A stretch of 8,816 nt of DNA from Bacteroidota bacterium. Its GTDB lineage: Bacteria > Bacteroidota > Ignavibacteria > Ignavibacteriales > Ignavibacteriaceae. Positions 1-7,616 of the stretch are shown here, in pieces; within the stretch, counting starts at the first letter, position 1; each line of letters starts with the position of its first letter. The DNA lies in NCBI GenBank assembly GCA_021793635.1, contig JAJYSI010000110.1, positions 1 through 8,816 on the forward strand, written 5' to 3'. Under the pieces are notes generated by a model. It saw nothing but the letters and a program-made list of their open reading frames with translations. It ran no database searches and was not told the DNA's origin. Position numbers and translations under genes: made by a program.

Positions 1-927
1 TTGCGATGAATATTTTTTCTGAGAAATTAATTTATTGTTTACTAAATAAGCTTCCCGGCAATATAAATCCGCTTTCCCAAAATCATTTATAAGTGCATAT
101 ATAGAAGATGCTGCTAGTAGCGCTAATGGCTGTTCCCTATCTGCTGCAAGGCTTTTATTTATTAATTCTATCGCTTTTTTGTAATCCTTTTTCTTTGCCG
201 CATCCACCGCAATATAGCGATATGCTGTCGAAATGAAATCCTTATTTAAGTTAGCATCTTTGAGAGATTCCCCAAAATAAAACACAGCTTCTTCCGGTTT
301 ATTTAACAACCCATAAGTTTGACCAAGTTGATAAGCATAATAAGAAGATTTTGTACGCTGATATTCTGCCATTAAAATTTCAAGGTTCCTTTTCGCCTTT
401 AAGCCCATTTCATCTTTTTCAACGTTATAACCAAGATGAATAATTTTAATTTCAGCATTTTTAATTTGGTAATGATTTCTTAAAAGCGCCGGTTCAATCT
501 GCTCATGAATTGCACCTTCAAATCTTAATTCTTTTTTATTAGGGAAAAGCCTTGGATAAGCCATCAGGGCAGCCCGGTGACCGATTTCATCAATATTATC
601 AACTATACAAAAATATGCTTCCTTTTTAATTCCTTTCGTTAAGCGTCTTAATTCTGCTTTTGAACCGGATGACAATCTTTCGTCGGCGTCCAGATATAAA
701 ATCCAATCACCCGAAGAATTATCAAGAGCATAATTTCGAGCGGCAGAAAAATCATTTACCCAGTCAAAGTAAAATGTTTTTGCGCCATATTCTTTAGCAA
801 TTTCTATTGTCCTATCCGTTGAACCGGTATCGACTAAGACAATTTCATCCACTACGTCCTTGACAGAGGCCAGGCAATCTGCAAGATACTTTTCTTCATT
901 CTTTACTATCATACTGAGTGTAAGCAT
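1..927 (-). CDS. GT2-family glycosyltransferase with C-terminal TPR repeats (SunS/WaaE-like), 3' end cut by window edge
   Basis: The reading frame is open from an ATG at 927 to the first base of the window with no stop, giving 309 visible residues. It begins MLTLSMIVKNEEKYL, the classic start of a GT-A fold GT2 enzyme. VDTGSTDRT (about 32-40) is the nucleotide-sugar binding strand, LDADE (79-83) contains the metal-binding DxD, and FEGAIHEQ (136-143) is a signature of the SunS/WaaE-like branch that often carries TPRs. From about residue 190 the chain is all helical with TPR-like pairs (for example a repeat around 195-225 with LGQTYGLLNKPEEAVFYF), and it is still in TPRs at the edge. Family knowledge predicts transfer of a hexose from a nucleotide sugar in the cytoplasm; SunS itself glycosylates a peptide cysteine. 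The acceptor here is unknown. Upstream of the ATG there is only a weak purine run (AAAGAAA). The gene lies 167 bases after its neighbour, so it may have its own promoter or be read through. Confidence 0.9.
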   Translation of the reverse strand, partial: MLTLSMIVKNEEKYLADCLASVKDVVDEIVLVDTGSTDRTIEIAKEYGAKTFYFDWVNDFSAARNYALDNSSGDWILYLDADERLSSGSKAELRRLTKGIKKEAYFCIVDNIDEIGHRAALMAYPRLFPNKKELRFEGAIHEQIEPALLRNHYQIKNAEIKIIHLGYNVEKDEMGLKAKRNLEILMAEYQRTKSSYYAYQLGQTYGLLNKPEEAVFYFGESLKDANLNKDFISTAYRYIAVDAAKKKDYKKAIELINKSLAADREQPLALLAASSIYALINDFGKADLYCREAYLVNNKLISQKKYSSQ

Positions 928-970
928 ACAATTTCTTTAATGATATAAATTCGAGATAAATGTCGTTACT

Positions 971-1079
971 AGGAGTAATGGAATATTGGAGTAGTGGAGA
1001 AATGGAGTTTTGGAGTAGTGGAGTAGTGGAATACACCCAACATTCCATTACTCCATTATTCCAAGATTCCATTTCTCCA
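971..1079. repeat. 8-base-period tandem array that inverts half way (TGGA-type units)
   Basis: On the plus strand, eight consecutive octamers start at 971, 979, 987, 995, 1003, 1011, 1019 and 1027. All follow the pattern TGGA(G/A)NNN except the first, which begins AGGA. TGGAGTAG occurs three times (987, 1011, 1019). After a 5-base break (1035-1039), five octamers of the opposite orientation follow at 1040, 1048, 1056, 1064 and 1072, all of the form NN(N)(C/T)TCCA. The phase is exact throughout and no unit is lost. A 13-base perfect inverted pair (972-984 with 1042-1054) is one consequence. The period of 8 is not a multiple of three, so the array is not coding. It resembles a dispersed intergenic repeat or minisatellite, but I cannot tell whether copies exist elsewhere in the genome. 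Confidence 0.9.
995..1079 (+). other. Long fold-back hairpin, 38-bp stem, within the octamer array
   Basis: Bases 995-1032 pair with 1042-1079 in strict register (position p with 2074-p), around the 9-base loop ACACCCAAC. In plus-strand RNA the stem has 33 Watson-Crick and 5 G-U pairs with no bulge or mismatch. In minus-strand RNA (the direction of the genes) the same five positions become A-C mismatches, so the fold is weaker there. There is no T-run on either side, so it is not a standard intrinsic terminator. On the operon transcript it could still act as a processing or stability element between the fourth and fifth genes; this is inference. Confidence 0.75.
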
Positions 1080-1094
1080 ATTAATCCTCCAATG

Positions 1095-2561
1095 TCAATC
1101 TGACCATACTTTTAATTCATCCATAACGTTTTGAAAAACCGTTTCCCAATCACCTGGTTTTGGCTGTCTGAAAAGTTTTAACGACGGATACCAGGGAGTA
1201 TCCGTTCTTTCAAGCATCCAGCGCCAATCCGGAAAATACGGCAGAAGCAACCAGGTTTCCTTTCCAAGCGCACCTGCAAGATGCGCGACCGATGTATCTA
1301 CAGTAATTACTAAATCAAGATTTGAAATTACCGCCGCTGTGTCTGAAAAGTCATTCATTCCAAACGAACTTAAATCCCTTATATTAAAGTTCACTTCATT
1401 AATTTCTTTTGCTGCTTCACCCTTTTGCAAGGAGAATAATCTCAGTGAATTTATACTTGTGAATTTTTCAAAACGATTTAAGTAAACCGAACGTATTTTA
1501 TCTCTTGAATGATTTGGATTACCTGCCCACGCTATTCCAACCTTCAAACATTCTCCCGTTAATTCATCATTCCAATACTTCACCTTATTTATGTTGGTTT
1601 TCAAATAGGGAGTATAGGAAGGTATTGTTTCGATTGTCGTCCTAAACAATCTCGGCAAACTTAATAAGGAAATTTGATAATCATATTCCACAATAGGCTC
1701 ATCAAGGCTAAATCTTGGGACAAGCTCATCAATAAAGTTAAGAGCGGAAAATAATTTTACCAACAAAGGATCAACTTCAAAAATCAAGTAGCATCCCATT
1801 TTTTTTAAGCCACTTAAGAATCTAACAAACTGGATAGTATCTCCCAAACCTTGTTCACAATAAACATAAACTTTCTTGCCGGCAATTTTCAGATTAGTTA
1901 AACTCGGTTTAATGAAATTTCTTTTTACAGATTCATTACGCAAAACTCTCCATTCAAATTCTTCAAAGCCGTTTTTGTAATCTCCATTAAGCAAAAGTAA
2001 AAGCGATTCGTTCCAATGAGCGTAAATATGATTAGGTTCATATTTTAATGTGTACTCATAATTTAGCAAAGCATTTTCAAAATCAAATAAATGCTCATAA
2101 ACTACTCCGAGGTTGTAATAAGCGTCAGAAAAATCCTTTTTTGCGTCGATCGCTTTTGAATAATAAAGAATAGCATCCGAAAACATTTCCATTTCCCGGT
2201 ATGCGTTTCCAAGGTTATAATATGCAAGGTATAGAGCAGGGTTTGATTCAATAGCTGCATTGTAGAATTTCATCGCCTCGTGAATTTTACCCCTTTCCTG
2301 AAGCAGTAATCCAAGATTATAAGAAGCTTCCCAAAATGAGGGCTGGATTTTTAGCGCCTTTAAATAATTTATCTCCGCATCATCAAATTTTTTTAGTTTT
2401 TTCTGAGCAGTAGCTAATCCGGAAAAATATTCCGGCTTAGTTGAATCAAGTTTTATAAGTGATTCCAAACATTCGCATACTTTTACATAATCGTTACTTT
2501 CATAAGCTCGCTTAGCCATTTCAATAAAAGGGCGGGGATTTTCATTGAGTAATTCCGACAT
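1095..2561 (-). CDS. TPR protein with C-terminal GT9-like (heptosyltransferase-type) glycosyltransferase domain
   Basis: The product has 488 residues. Residues 11-205 hold about five to six TPRs of 34 residues, for example AYYNLGNAYREMEMFSDAI near 113-131 and a near copy at 147. The C-terminal half (about 228-488) matches GT9, the ADP-heptose:LPS heptosyltransferase family. EQGLGDTIQFVR (236-247) carries the GD pair that supplies the catalytic Asp in WaaC/WaaF, GIAWAGNPNH (342-351) opens the second Rossmann domain, and VDTSVAHLAGALGK (421-434) corresponds to the nucleotide-binding D..H loop. PDWRW and DTPWYP follow. No signal peptide or membrane span is seen, so it is probably cytoplasmic. 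The donor sugar and acceptor are unknown. It is a paralogue of the first 650 residues of the gene just upstream, 29 bases away. The ATG lacks a close Shine-Dalgarno: AAGGAA (2581-2586) sits 19 bases away, but 7 bases from an in-frame CTG at 2571-2573, so a start four codons earlier is possible. Confidence 0.9.
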   Translation of the reverse strand: MSELLNENPRPFIEMAKRAYESNDYVKVCECLESLIKLDSTKPEYFSGLATAQKKLKKFDDAEINYLKALKIQPSFWEASYNLGLLLQERGKIHEAMKFYNAAIESNPALYLAYYNLGNAYREMEMFSDAILYYSKAIDAKKDFSDAYYNLGVVYEHLFDFENALLNYEYTLKYEPNHIYAHWNESLLLLLNGDYKNGFEEFEWRVLRNESVKRNFIKPSLTNLKIAGKKVYVYCEQGLGDTIQFVRFLSGLKKMGCYLIFEVDPLLVKLFSALNFIDELVPRFSLDEPIVEYDYQISLLSLPRLFRTTIETIPSYTPYLKTNINKVKYWNDELTGECLKVGIAWAGNPNHSRDKIRSVYLNRFEKFTSINSLRLFSLQKGEAAKEINEVNFNIRDLSSFGMNDFSDTAAVISNLDLVITVDTSVAHLAGALGKETWLLLPYFPDWRWMLERTDTPWYPSLKLFRQPKPGDWETVFQNVMDELKVWSD

Positions 2562-2590
2562 ATTAGCTGCCAGTGAGATTTTCCTTAATC

Positions 2591-5500
2591 CTATTTAATC
2601 ATTTTTAATAAATTTTCAGCAGTCTTCTCCCAGGTATAACTTTTCATATCCTGCGCGGCTCTTTGACCTGTTATTTTAATTTCATCCCGGTTAAAATAAG
2701 CGTACTCTAACTTTGATATTATTTCATCAAAGTCCGGTTCTTCCCAATCAGCAATTAATTTTTTGTCAGAATCAAAAAGTTTGAATTCTTTCATATCATT
2801 TAGAAGTATGGAATTTCCCGGATTAAGAATGTCTCTATGCCCGGTATTAAAAGAAGCGATTGCCGGTTTGCCGCAAGCCATATATTCCATAAGAACTAAA
2901 TTTGTTCCGCCTTCGCACCGGTTCGGGAAAAGACCTACATTGGTTTGAGCATAAATTCCTCTCATCTCTTCATTCCTAGCTAAGGGTAAAGTTATAATGC
3001 GATTTACATCTAATCCATTAGCTAAATAAATGCTATTCATTACCTGCGCCCAGTCTTTTCCTTGATAAACATATTTTATATGCTGCGATGCGTGCATAGA
3101 TGACATTGTATTCGGCCAACCGTTATACCAAGCATTAATTAAAACTACATCATTAAATCTTTGCTGAAGGACTTTAACGGCTCTTAAAACCAGGTCTTGC
3201 CCTTTGCGAAGTTCGAACTTTCCGCCGGAAAAGATAACAAATAGATCGAGATTCATTTTTGATTCTGAAGGATAAAAAACCTCCGGGTCTATTCCCTGAA
3301 GAAGGACATCGCAGTTCTTAATTCCTTTATCATACATCTTTTCGTAGCACCAGGAAGAGCCTGCAAAAATTAAATCATATTGTTTTGAATTTTCTATTGA
3401 TGTATTAGTTAATTCATTTTCAAAAAAGGCATATCCAAAATTTTTCTTTCCTTTTACGTCAAAAATCTTATTAAAATCTAAACCGGCGATTGCATGAAGT
3501 ACATTTCCCTGAATATTTTTAATTGAAGATTTTTCACCGTCGTATAAATCAATTACATCTATTTTTTTCGACAATTCCTTTTTGATGTATTTGCTGCAAA
3601 CACCCCAGCCGAAATTGTCTCCTTTAGACATGGCTAAAAAAAGAGGTTCGTCTATTTGAGAAATTTTCTCTCCGTTCTTATATGGAGCAAAAGAATTATT
3701 ATAAATTTCACCATTTTTTTTTGCATTAACAAGCAAATCCAAATCATTATTTATTAGTTCGAACACTCCGTCATAATCGTAAGGTCTAGTCTGCCGATAA
3801 AGTTTCATAGTCGGGTACCACGGTGTATCGTCTCTGCCGAGCAGCCAACGCCAGTCAGGAAACATCGGAAGCAAAACCCACACTTTTTTCCCCAATGCAC
3901 CGGCAAGATGCACGATCGAAGTATCTACACTAATAATTAGATCAAGATTAGCAATAGCTGCGGCAGCTTCTGTTAAATCTGTGTTATATTCCTTTAAATC
4001 AATAATTTTCTTTTGTTTATCTAACTGATATAAGCCTGCGCCAAGTTGCATACTATACACTTCAACATCATCACGTTCTATTACCGGTTGAAACTTTTCA
4101 AGCGGACAGGATCTTTGTCTATCGCCGCCATGCTTAGGGCTTCCTGCCCAAGCAATTCCAATTTTAAGTTTTTCAGAGGGAACAATTACTTTTTCCCATT
4201 TTTCCTTTTTAGATTTATCTACTTGTATATATGGAATTTTACAAGGGATAGATTCGATATCCGATTTGAAATAATAAGGTAAGCTTAGGATTGGTATCTG
4301 ATAATCATAGTCCAATTCATCTTCCGAAACACCGGTTATGTCGATTCTCTGGTCAAATCCCGGAAAATCTTTTAATAGCTTAAATAGATATTCACTGCAT
4401 TCAAAAATTACATAAGCGCCTTTTTCTCTCAGCATCGAAAGATATCTTACAAACTGAATTATATCACCAAGACCTTGTTCCGTATATACAAGAATTTTTT
4501 TCCCTTTGATATCTTGATCGATTAAACGCTGTTTTTTTAGATTCCGTGAGGGAAATTCCGACTTCTTTATTCGCCATTCGTATTCTTCCCAACCATTCTT
4601 AAAATCTCCAAGCAACAATTGGCAATGAGCTTTTGCGTAATGTAATTCCACAGCATCCGGTCTTATCTTTATAGCATTATCAAAAAAAACTAATGCGTCT
4701 TCTGCATAACCGCTTCTTAATTTTGAATTTCCAAGCTCGATAAAAGCTAATTCTTTTAAATCATCGTTGTGGAGGTATTTTCCATATAGGCCTCTTGCTT
4801 TTTCAACCTGACCTAATTTTGATAAAATATACGCCGATCTAATAATAGCGGGGGTTGCTTCGGGTGTAGAATCAAGTACTATGTCTAAATATTTTTTATA
4901 ACAATCTAGCGCCATTCCGTACTTCTCCTGTTCTTCGAAACAAAAGCCTAAATTGAAAATTACTTCCGGCTCATCCCCGTGTGACTTCAAAAGGTCGTAA
5001 AAAATCTTTTCGGCTTTCTCAAAGGATTTTAGCCTGGTAGCTATTATTCCTAAGTTAATTAGAGAGGAAAGATGATTTGGATTTGATTGAAGAACTCTCT
5101 CAAAACAGTGGAATGCGGAACTAAAGTACTCCATTTTTATATAGCACATACCCAGATTATATTGATAGTCAGTATTATCGGGAGCAATGTTTACTGCCTT
5201 TTGATATAAATTGATTGCTCCATCAAAAGTCTTTCGCTTAAAAAAATGATTACCAAGATTATTTTGAGCAGCTGCATTTCCAGGATCTTTATCTATTAAT
5301 TCTTTCAGAATTTTTTCTGCATCTTCAAATCTCTTTTGTTCTTGATAGATGATGGCAAGATTATTTTTTGCATCAATGTGTAGTGGATTTATTTCCAATG
5401 TTTTTTGATAATGATAGGCGGCCTCGTCAAGCTGATTCAATTTTTGATAGCAATAAGCAAGGTTATAGTGAGCTTCGGAATGCTGCTCATATAAAGAGAT

Positions 5501-5683
5501 AGTCTGAATAAAATAATAAGAAGCAGAACTATAATCTTCTAGATTTAATTTTATTATTCCCAAGAAATTTAGGGCATCATAATCTTGCTGATCGTTCCGG
5601 ATTAACCCGGAAAGAATATTTTCAGCATTAGAAAAGTCTTTCCTGTTAAAATGGATGACTGCTTCATCATATAAATCGTTCAT
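2591..5683 (-). CDS. Three-part TPR / GT9-like / GT4 glycosyltransferase fusion
   Basis: The product has 1030 residues. Residues 1-370 are about ten TPRs, for example AHYNLAYCYQKLNQLDEAA at 71-89. Residues 395-650 form a GT9-like domain with EQGLGDIIQFVR (402-413), KIGIAWAGSPKH (507-518), VDTSIVHLAGALGKK (586-600) and PDWRW (609-613), so the residues equivalent to the WaaC/WaaF catalytic Asp and nucleotide-binding D..H are kept. After a linker (about 651-683), residues 684-1030 form a GT-B glycosyltransferase of the GT4 type: FSGGKFELRKGQDLVLRA (818-835) is the donor-domain opening and CEGGTNLVLMEYMACGKP (923-940) is the nucleotide-sugar binding segment. The two acidic residues there (E924, E933) are eight residues apart in between, instead of the usual seven of EX7E. 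One chain thus appears to carry two transferase sites and could add two sugars in succession; this is inference. The start ATG has only a weak GAGCGAG upstream. The gaps are 21 bases to the methyltransferase gene and 29 to the downstream paralogue, which indicates cotranscription. Confidence 0.9.
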   Translation of the reverse strand: MNDLYDEAVIHFNRKDFSNAENILSGLIRNDQQDYDALNFLGIIKLNLEDYSSASYYFIQTISLYEQHSEAHYNLAYCYQKLNQLDEAAYHYQKTLEINPLHIDAKNNLAIIYQEQKRFEDAEKILKELIDKDPGNAAAQNNLGNHFFKRKTFDGAINLYQKAVNIAPDNTDYQYNLGMCYIKMEYFSSAFHCFERVLQSNPNHLSSLINLGIIATRLKSFEKAEKIFYDLLKSHGDEPEVIFNLGFCFEEQEKYGMALDCYKKYLDIVLDSTPEATPAIIRSAYILSKLGQVEKARGLYGKYLHNDDLKELAFIELGNSKLRSGYAEDALVFFDNAIKIRPDAVELHYAKAHCQLLLGDFKNGWEEYEWRIKKSEFPSRNLKKQRLIDQDIKGKKILVYTEQGLGDIIQFVRYLSMLREKGAYVIFECSEYLFKLLKDFPGFDQRIDITGVSEDELDYDYQIPILSLPYYFKSDIESIPCKIPYIQVDKSKKEKWEKVIVPSEKLKIGIAWAGSPKHGGDRQRSCPLEKFQPVIERDDVEVYSMQLGAGLYQLDKQKKIIDLKEYNTDLTEAAAAIANLDLIISVDTSIVHLAGALGKKVWVLLPMFPDWRWLLGRDDTPWYPTMKLYRQTRPYDYDGVFELINNDLDLLVNAKKNGEIYNNSFAPYKNGEKISQIDEPLFLAMSKGDNFGWGVCSKYIKKELSKKIDVIDLYDGEKSSIKNIQGNVLHAIAGLDFNKIFDVKGKKNFGYAFFENELTNTSIENSKQYDLIFAGSSWCYEKMYDKGIKNCDVLLQGIDPEVFYPSESKMNLDLFVIFSGGKFELRKGQDLVLRAVKVLQQRFNDVVLINAWYNGWPNTMSSMHASQHIKYVYQGKDWAQVMNSIYLANGLDVNRIITLPLARNEEMRGIYAQTNVGLFPNRCEGGTNLVLMEYMACGKPAIASFNTGHRDILNPGNSILLNDMKEFKLFDSDKKLIADWEEPDFDEIISKLEYAYFNRDEIKITGQRAAQDMKSYTWEKTAENLLKMIK
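2594..3634 (-). other. GT4-type domain appended to the TPR-GT9 protein
   Basis: This is the coding segment for residues 684-1030 of the fusion protein. It has no counterpart in the adjacent paralogue, which ends after the GT9-like part. The frame is continuous, with no stop or frameshift at the junction, so it is a true fusion and not two overlapping genes. An in-frame Met at residue 685 (LFLAMSKGDNFGWG) could in principle allow an internal start, but no Shine-Dalgarno was recognised there. Confidence 0.75.
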
Positions 5684-5704
5684 AAAGAAACTCGCTCTGA
5701 ATTC

Positions 5705-7600
5705 TTAGGCATTAAAAGTTTGACCTTGTTTAAGTTGAAGCAGCTCGTTGACCTTTTCAAGTCCGGCTTTTGCAAAAAGATTTTCCGGTTCATTCTTCAA
5801 GCTCCACTCGAACATTTTCTTTGCCTTCTCATCCTCACTTTGTAGATAGAACACCTCGCCGAGTCCGGCACATGCTTGTGACGAATCGGGGTTTAAGTTT
5901 AATGCTGTTTCAAAAGAAACTCTTGCATTTTCATTTTCATTCAGCCCGAGATAAATAAATCCCTTTAGGTTTTCATAAGCGGAGATAATATCATTACTTT
6001 CGCCGTCGCGATATTGTGAGTAAAATAATTGCTGATTTTCTTCAAGCGCCTTTAATGCTTCTGGGAATCTTTTCAGATTAAAAATTTCATAGGCAGCATT
6101 TAGTATTTTTTCTAATACTTCTCGAATTCTTTCTTCTTTCTGTTCTGCGGAAGAATCTTCCCGGGATTCTTGAAGCAGCTTGTTTACTTTTTCGAGACCT
6201 GCTTTAGCAAAAAGATTATTCGGCTCATTCCTTAAGCTCCACTCAAACATTTTCCTAGCCTTCTCATCTTCACCTTGAAGATAGTACACCTCACCGAGAC
6301 CGGCGCTAGATTGTGACGAATCCGGGTTTAAGTTAAGCGCTGTTTCAAAAGATGAATGAGCATTTTCAATTTGATCGAGACCTAAATAAACAAAACCCTT
6401 CATATTTTCATAAGCAGAAACAATATCGTTATTCCCGCCATCCCGGAATTGAGAATAGAAAAGCTGTTCATTTTTATTTAGAGCAAATAAAGCTTCGTCA
6501 AATTCTTTAAGGTTAAATAATTCAAAGATTGATGCAAGTATTTTTTCCAATACGACACGAATCTCCGATGTATCATGTTTCTTTTCGTCTTCAACAGGAA
6601 TAAAATTTTGAACAATTGCGGGACTAAAATTAATTTTTTCAAGAGCTTCCTTCGGATAATTATTGTATGGATTATTTTTTATAGCCCATTCATACATTAC
6701 CTTAGCATGTTCATTATCACCATTAAGAACAAATAAGTCGCCTAAGCCCGAACATGCTTCTGAAGAATTCGGATTCAAGTTTAACGCTTTCTCAAAACAT
6801 TCCTTTGCTTTATCATAGTTTCTATCTCCTAAATAATTATAACCTTTCAAACTAAAAAAAGCCGAAGCGAAGTCAGCATTTTGAGGCGAGGATAAATGCC
6901 CGTTAAACATTGATTCCGCCAAAGTCAATTTTGACAAAGCAGCTTTATAATCTTTTCTTTCTTGAAATTCTCTTGCCTCGTCAATCAATCTTTCCGGATT
7001 ACTATCAGTAATGTTATGAATTTGAGCAATATTTTTATTAACAGCAACAGAAGACTTCTCAAAATACCACGAATTGAGATAATCGCCGGAAGTTAAATTA
7101 AGCTGAACATTTTTATCCGATATAAACTCTTCCACAGCAGATTTAACACCAAAGTTTCCCGCATTATAATTGCCATCTAGAAAATCGTGACCGGCAAAAA
7201 TACCATGTGGTTTTAACTTAGGGTACCATGCATTTAAGTCAGCTTTACATCCTTCGTATGAATGATCCGCGTCAATATAAACCCAGTCGAAATAATTATC
7301 CGGGAAAGATTCGGCAGCTGCAAGAGAATCCATCCTATGAATAGAAACAGAAGAATCATCGGCAAACATACTTACAACCTGGAGATAAAGCTTTTTCTGC
7401 TCATCATCTGAGACATTGGCAATATCGACATAATTAGGATCATGCTTCCATCTATCAACAAGGTGAAGATACTTTCCTTTCCAGGTGGCTCTAATTATTT
7501 TAGAATATTCCCCCGCTTGAACTCCAATCTCAACTCCATGCCCTAATAATCCCATAGTGTTAAGAAAGTAACCTAAATCATTGCGTGATTTCATTTGCAT
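5705..7600 (-). CDS. Class I SAM-dependent methyltransferase fused to a three-module TPR tail
   Basis: The product has 631 residues. Residues 1-183 are a Rossmann methyltransferase of the Methyltransf_24 type. HGVEIGVQAGEYSK (21-34) is the glycine-rich SAM loop (motif I), VYIDADHSYEG (107-117) is the acidic strand and DADH segment typical of this family, and LKPHGIFAGHDF (129-140) is the post-core strand. Such enzymes commonly O-methylate sugars or small surface-glycan groups; the exact substrate cannot be read here. From about residue 204 the tail is TPR in three homologous modules (about 204-324, 346-477 and 491-622). The last two are about 76% identical (100 of 132 by hand alignment). Charged linkers rich in E, K and S separate them. 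The ATG at 7600 is chosen over the ATG two codons later because AAAGGA lies 7 bases before it. The gene starts 16 bases after the GT2-TPR stop and ends 21 bases before the TPR-GT9-GT4 gene. No signal peptide is seen. Confidence 0.9.
   Translation of the reverse strand: MQMKSRNDLGYFLNTMGLLGHGVEIGVQAGEYSKIIRATWKGKYLHLVDRWKHDPNYVDIANVSDDEQKKLYLQVVSMFADDSSVSIHRMDSLAAAESFPDNYFDWVYIDADHSYEGCKADLNAWYPKLKPHGIFAGHDFLDGNYNAGNFGVKSAVEEFISDKNVQLNLTSGDYLNSWYFEKSSVAVNKNIAQIHNITDSNPERLIDEAREFQERKDYKAALSKLTLAESMFNGHLSSPQNADFASAFFSLKGYNYLGDRNYDKAKECFEKALNLNPNSSEACSGLGDLFVLNGDNEHAKVMYEWAIKNNPYNNYPKEALEKINFSPAIVQNFIPVEDEKKHDTSEIRVVLEKILASIFELFNLKEFDEALFALNKNEQLFYSQFRDGGNNDIVSAYENMKGFVYLGLDQIENAHSSFETALNLNPDSSQSSAGLGEVYYLQGEDEKARKMFEWSLRNEPNNLFAKAGLEKVNKLLQESREDSSAEQKEERIREVLEKILNAAYEIFNLKRFPEALKALEENQQLFYSQYRDGESNDIISAYENLKGFIYLGLNENENARVSFETALNLNPDSSQACAGLGEVFYLQSEDEKAKKMFEWSLKNEPENLFAKAGLEKVNELLQLKQGQTFNA
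5735..6565 (-). repeat. Tandem 435-base duplication inside the methyltransferase-TPR gene
   Basis: The segment for residues 346-477 (6170-6565) and that for residues 491-622 (5735-6130) are direct repeats offset by exactly 435 bases (145 codons). The proteins match at 100 of 132 positions by hand alignment, with long identical runs such as SFETALNLNPDSSQ and NLFAKAGLEKVN. A third, more diverged copy covers residues 204-324 (6629-6991). The exact codon offset and high identity indicate an in-frame duplication that happened after the first module had already diverged. Confidence 0.88.
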
Positions 7601-7607
7601 ATTAGTA

Positions 7608-7613
7608 TCCTTT
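7608..7613 (-). promoter_or_regulatory. Shine-Dalgarno AAAGGA of the methyltransferase-TPR gene
   Basis: AAAGGA on the minus strand lies 7 bases before the ATG at 7600. It sits wholly in the 16-base gap after the stop of the preceding gene. It is the only clear Shine-Dalgarno at ideal spacing from an ATG in the window, and it decides the start in favour of the first of two nearby ATGs. Confidence 0.7.
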
Positions 7614-7616
7614 GCT

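Larger units (their letters stand above)
928..1094. other. Intergenic region with inverted octamer repeat array
   Basis: This is the only intergenic stretch longer than 30 bases. Bases 971-1079 are filled by the repeat array described separately, which begins 15 bases after the stop codon of the TPR-GT9 gene. The remaining 928-970 is an AT-rich leader immediately before the downstream GT2 gene. It contains TATATCAT on the minus strand, but I could not pair it with a convincing -35 or Bacteroidota-type element. No ORF, tRNA or T-tract terminator is visible. Confidence 0.7.

Noticed and set aside
928..970. Promoter for the downstream GT2 gene
   Set aside because: A TATATC-like box is present, but no -35 element at proper spacing and no Bacteroidota-type TTTG/TAnnTTTG pair was found.
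995..1079. Intrinsic terminator for the operon
   Set aside because: The stem is long enough, but there is no T-run after it on the minus strand, and in that strand's RNA it contains five A-C mismatches.
971..1079. CRISPR array
   Set aside because: The units are 8 bases with no spacers, and the orientation inverts half way; no cas gene is nearby.
2763..2948. 61-codon plus-strand open frame
   Set aside because: It lies wholly inside and antisense to the strongly conserved GT4 segment of the fusion gene; its translation has no recognisable domain and no Shine-Dalgarno.
4046..4282. 78-codon plus-strand open frame rich in Phe
   Set aside because: It is antisense to the GT9-like domain of the fusion gene. 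The Phe/Ile/Tyr-rich composition is what the reverse of Lys/Glu-rich AT-rich coding sequence gives, not evidence of a membrane protein.
5770..5958. 62-codon plus-strand open frame
   Set aside because: It is antisense to the last TPR module of the methyltransferase gene, with no domain or start signal.
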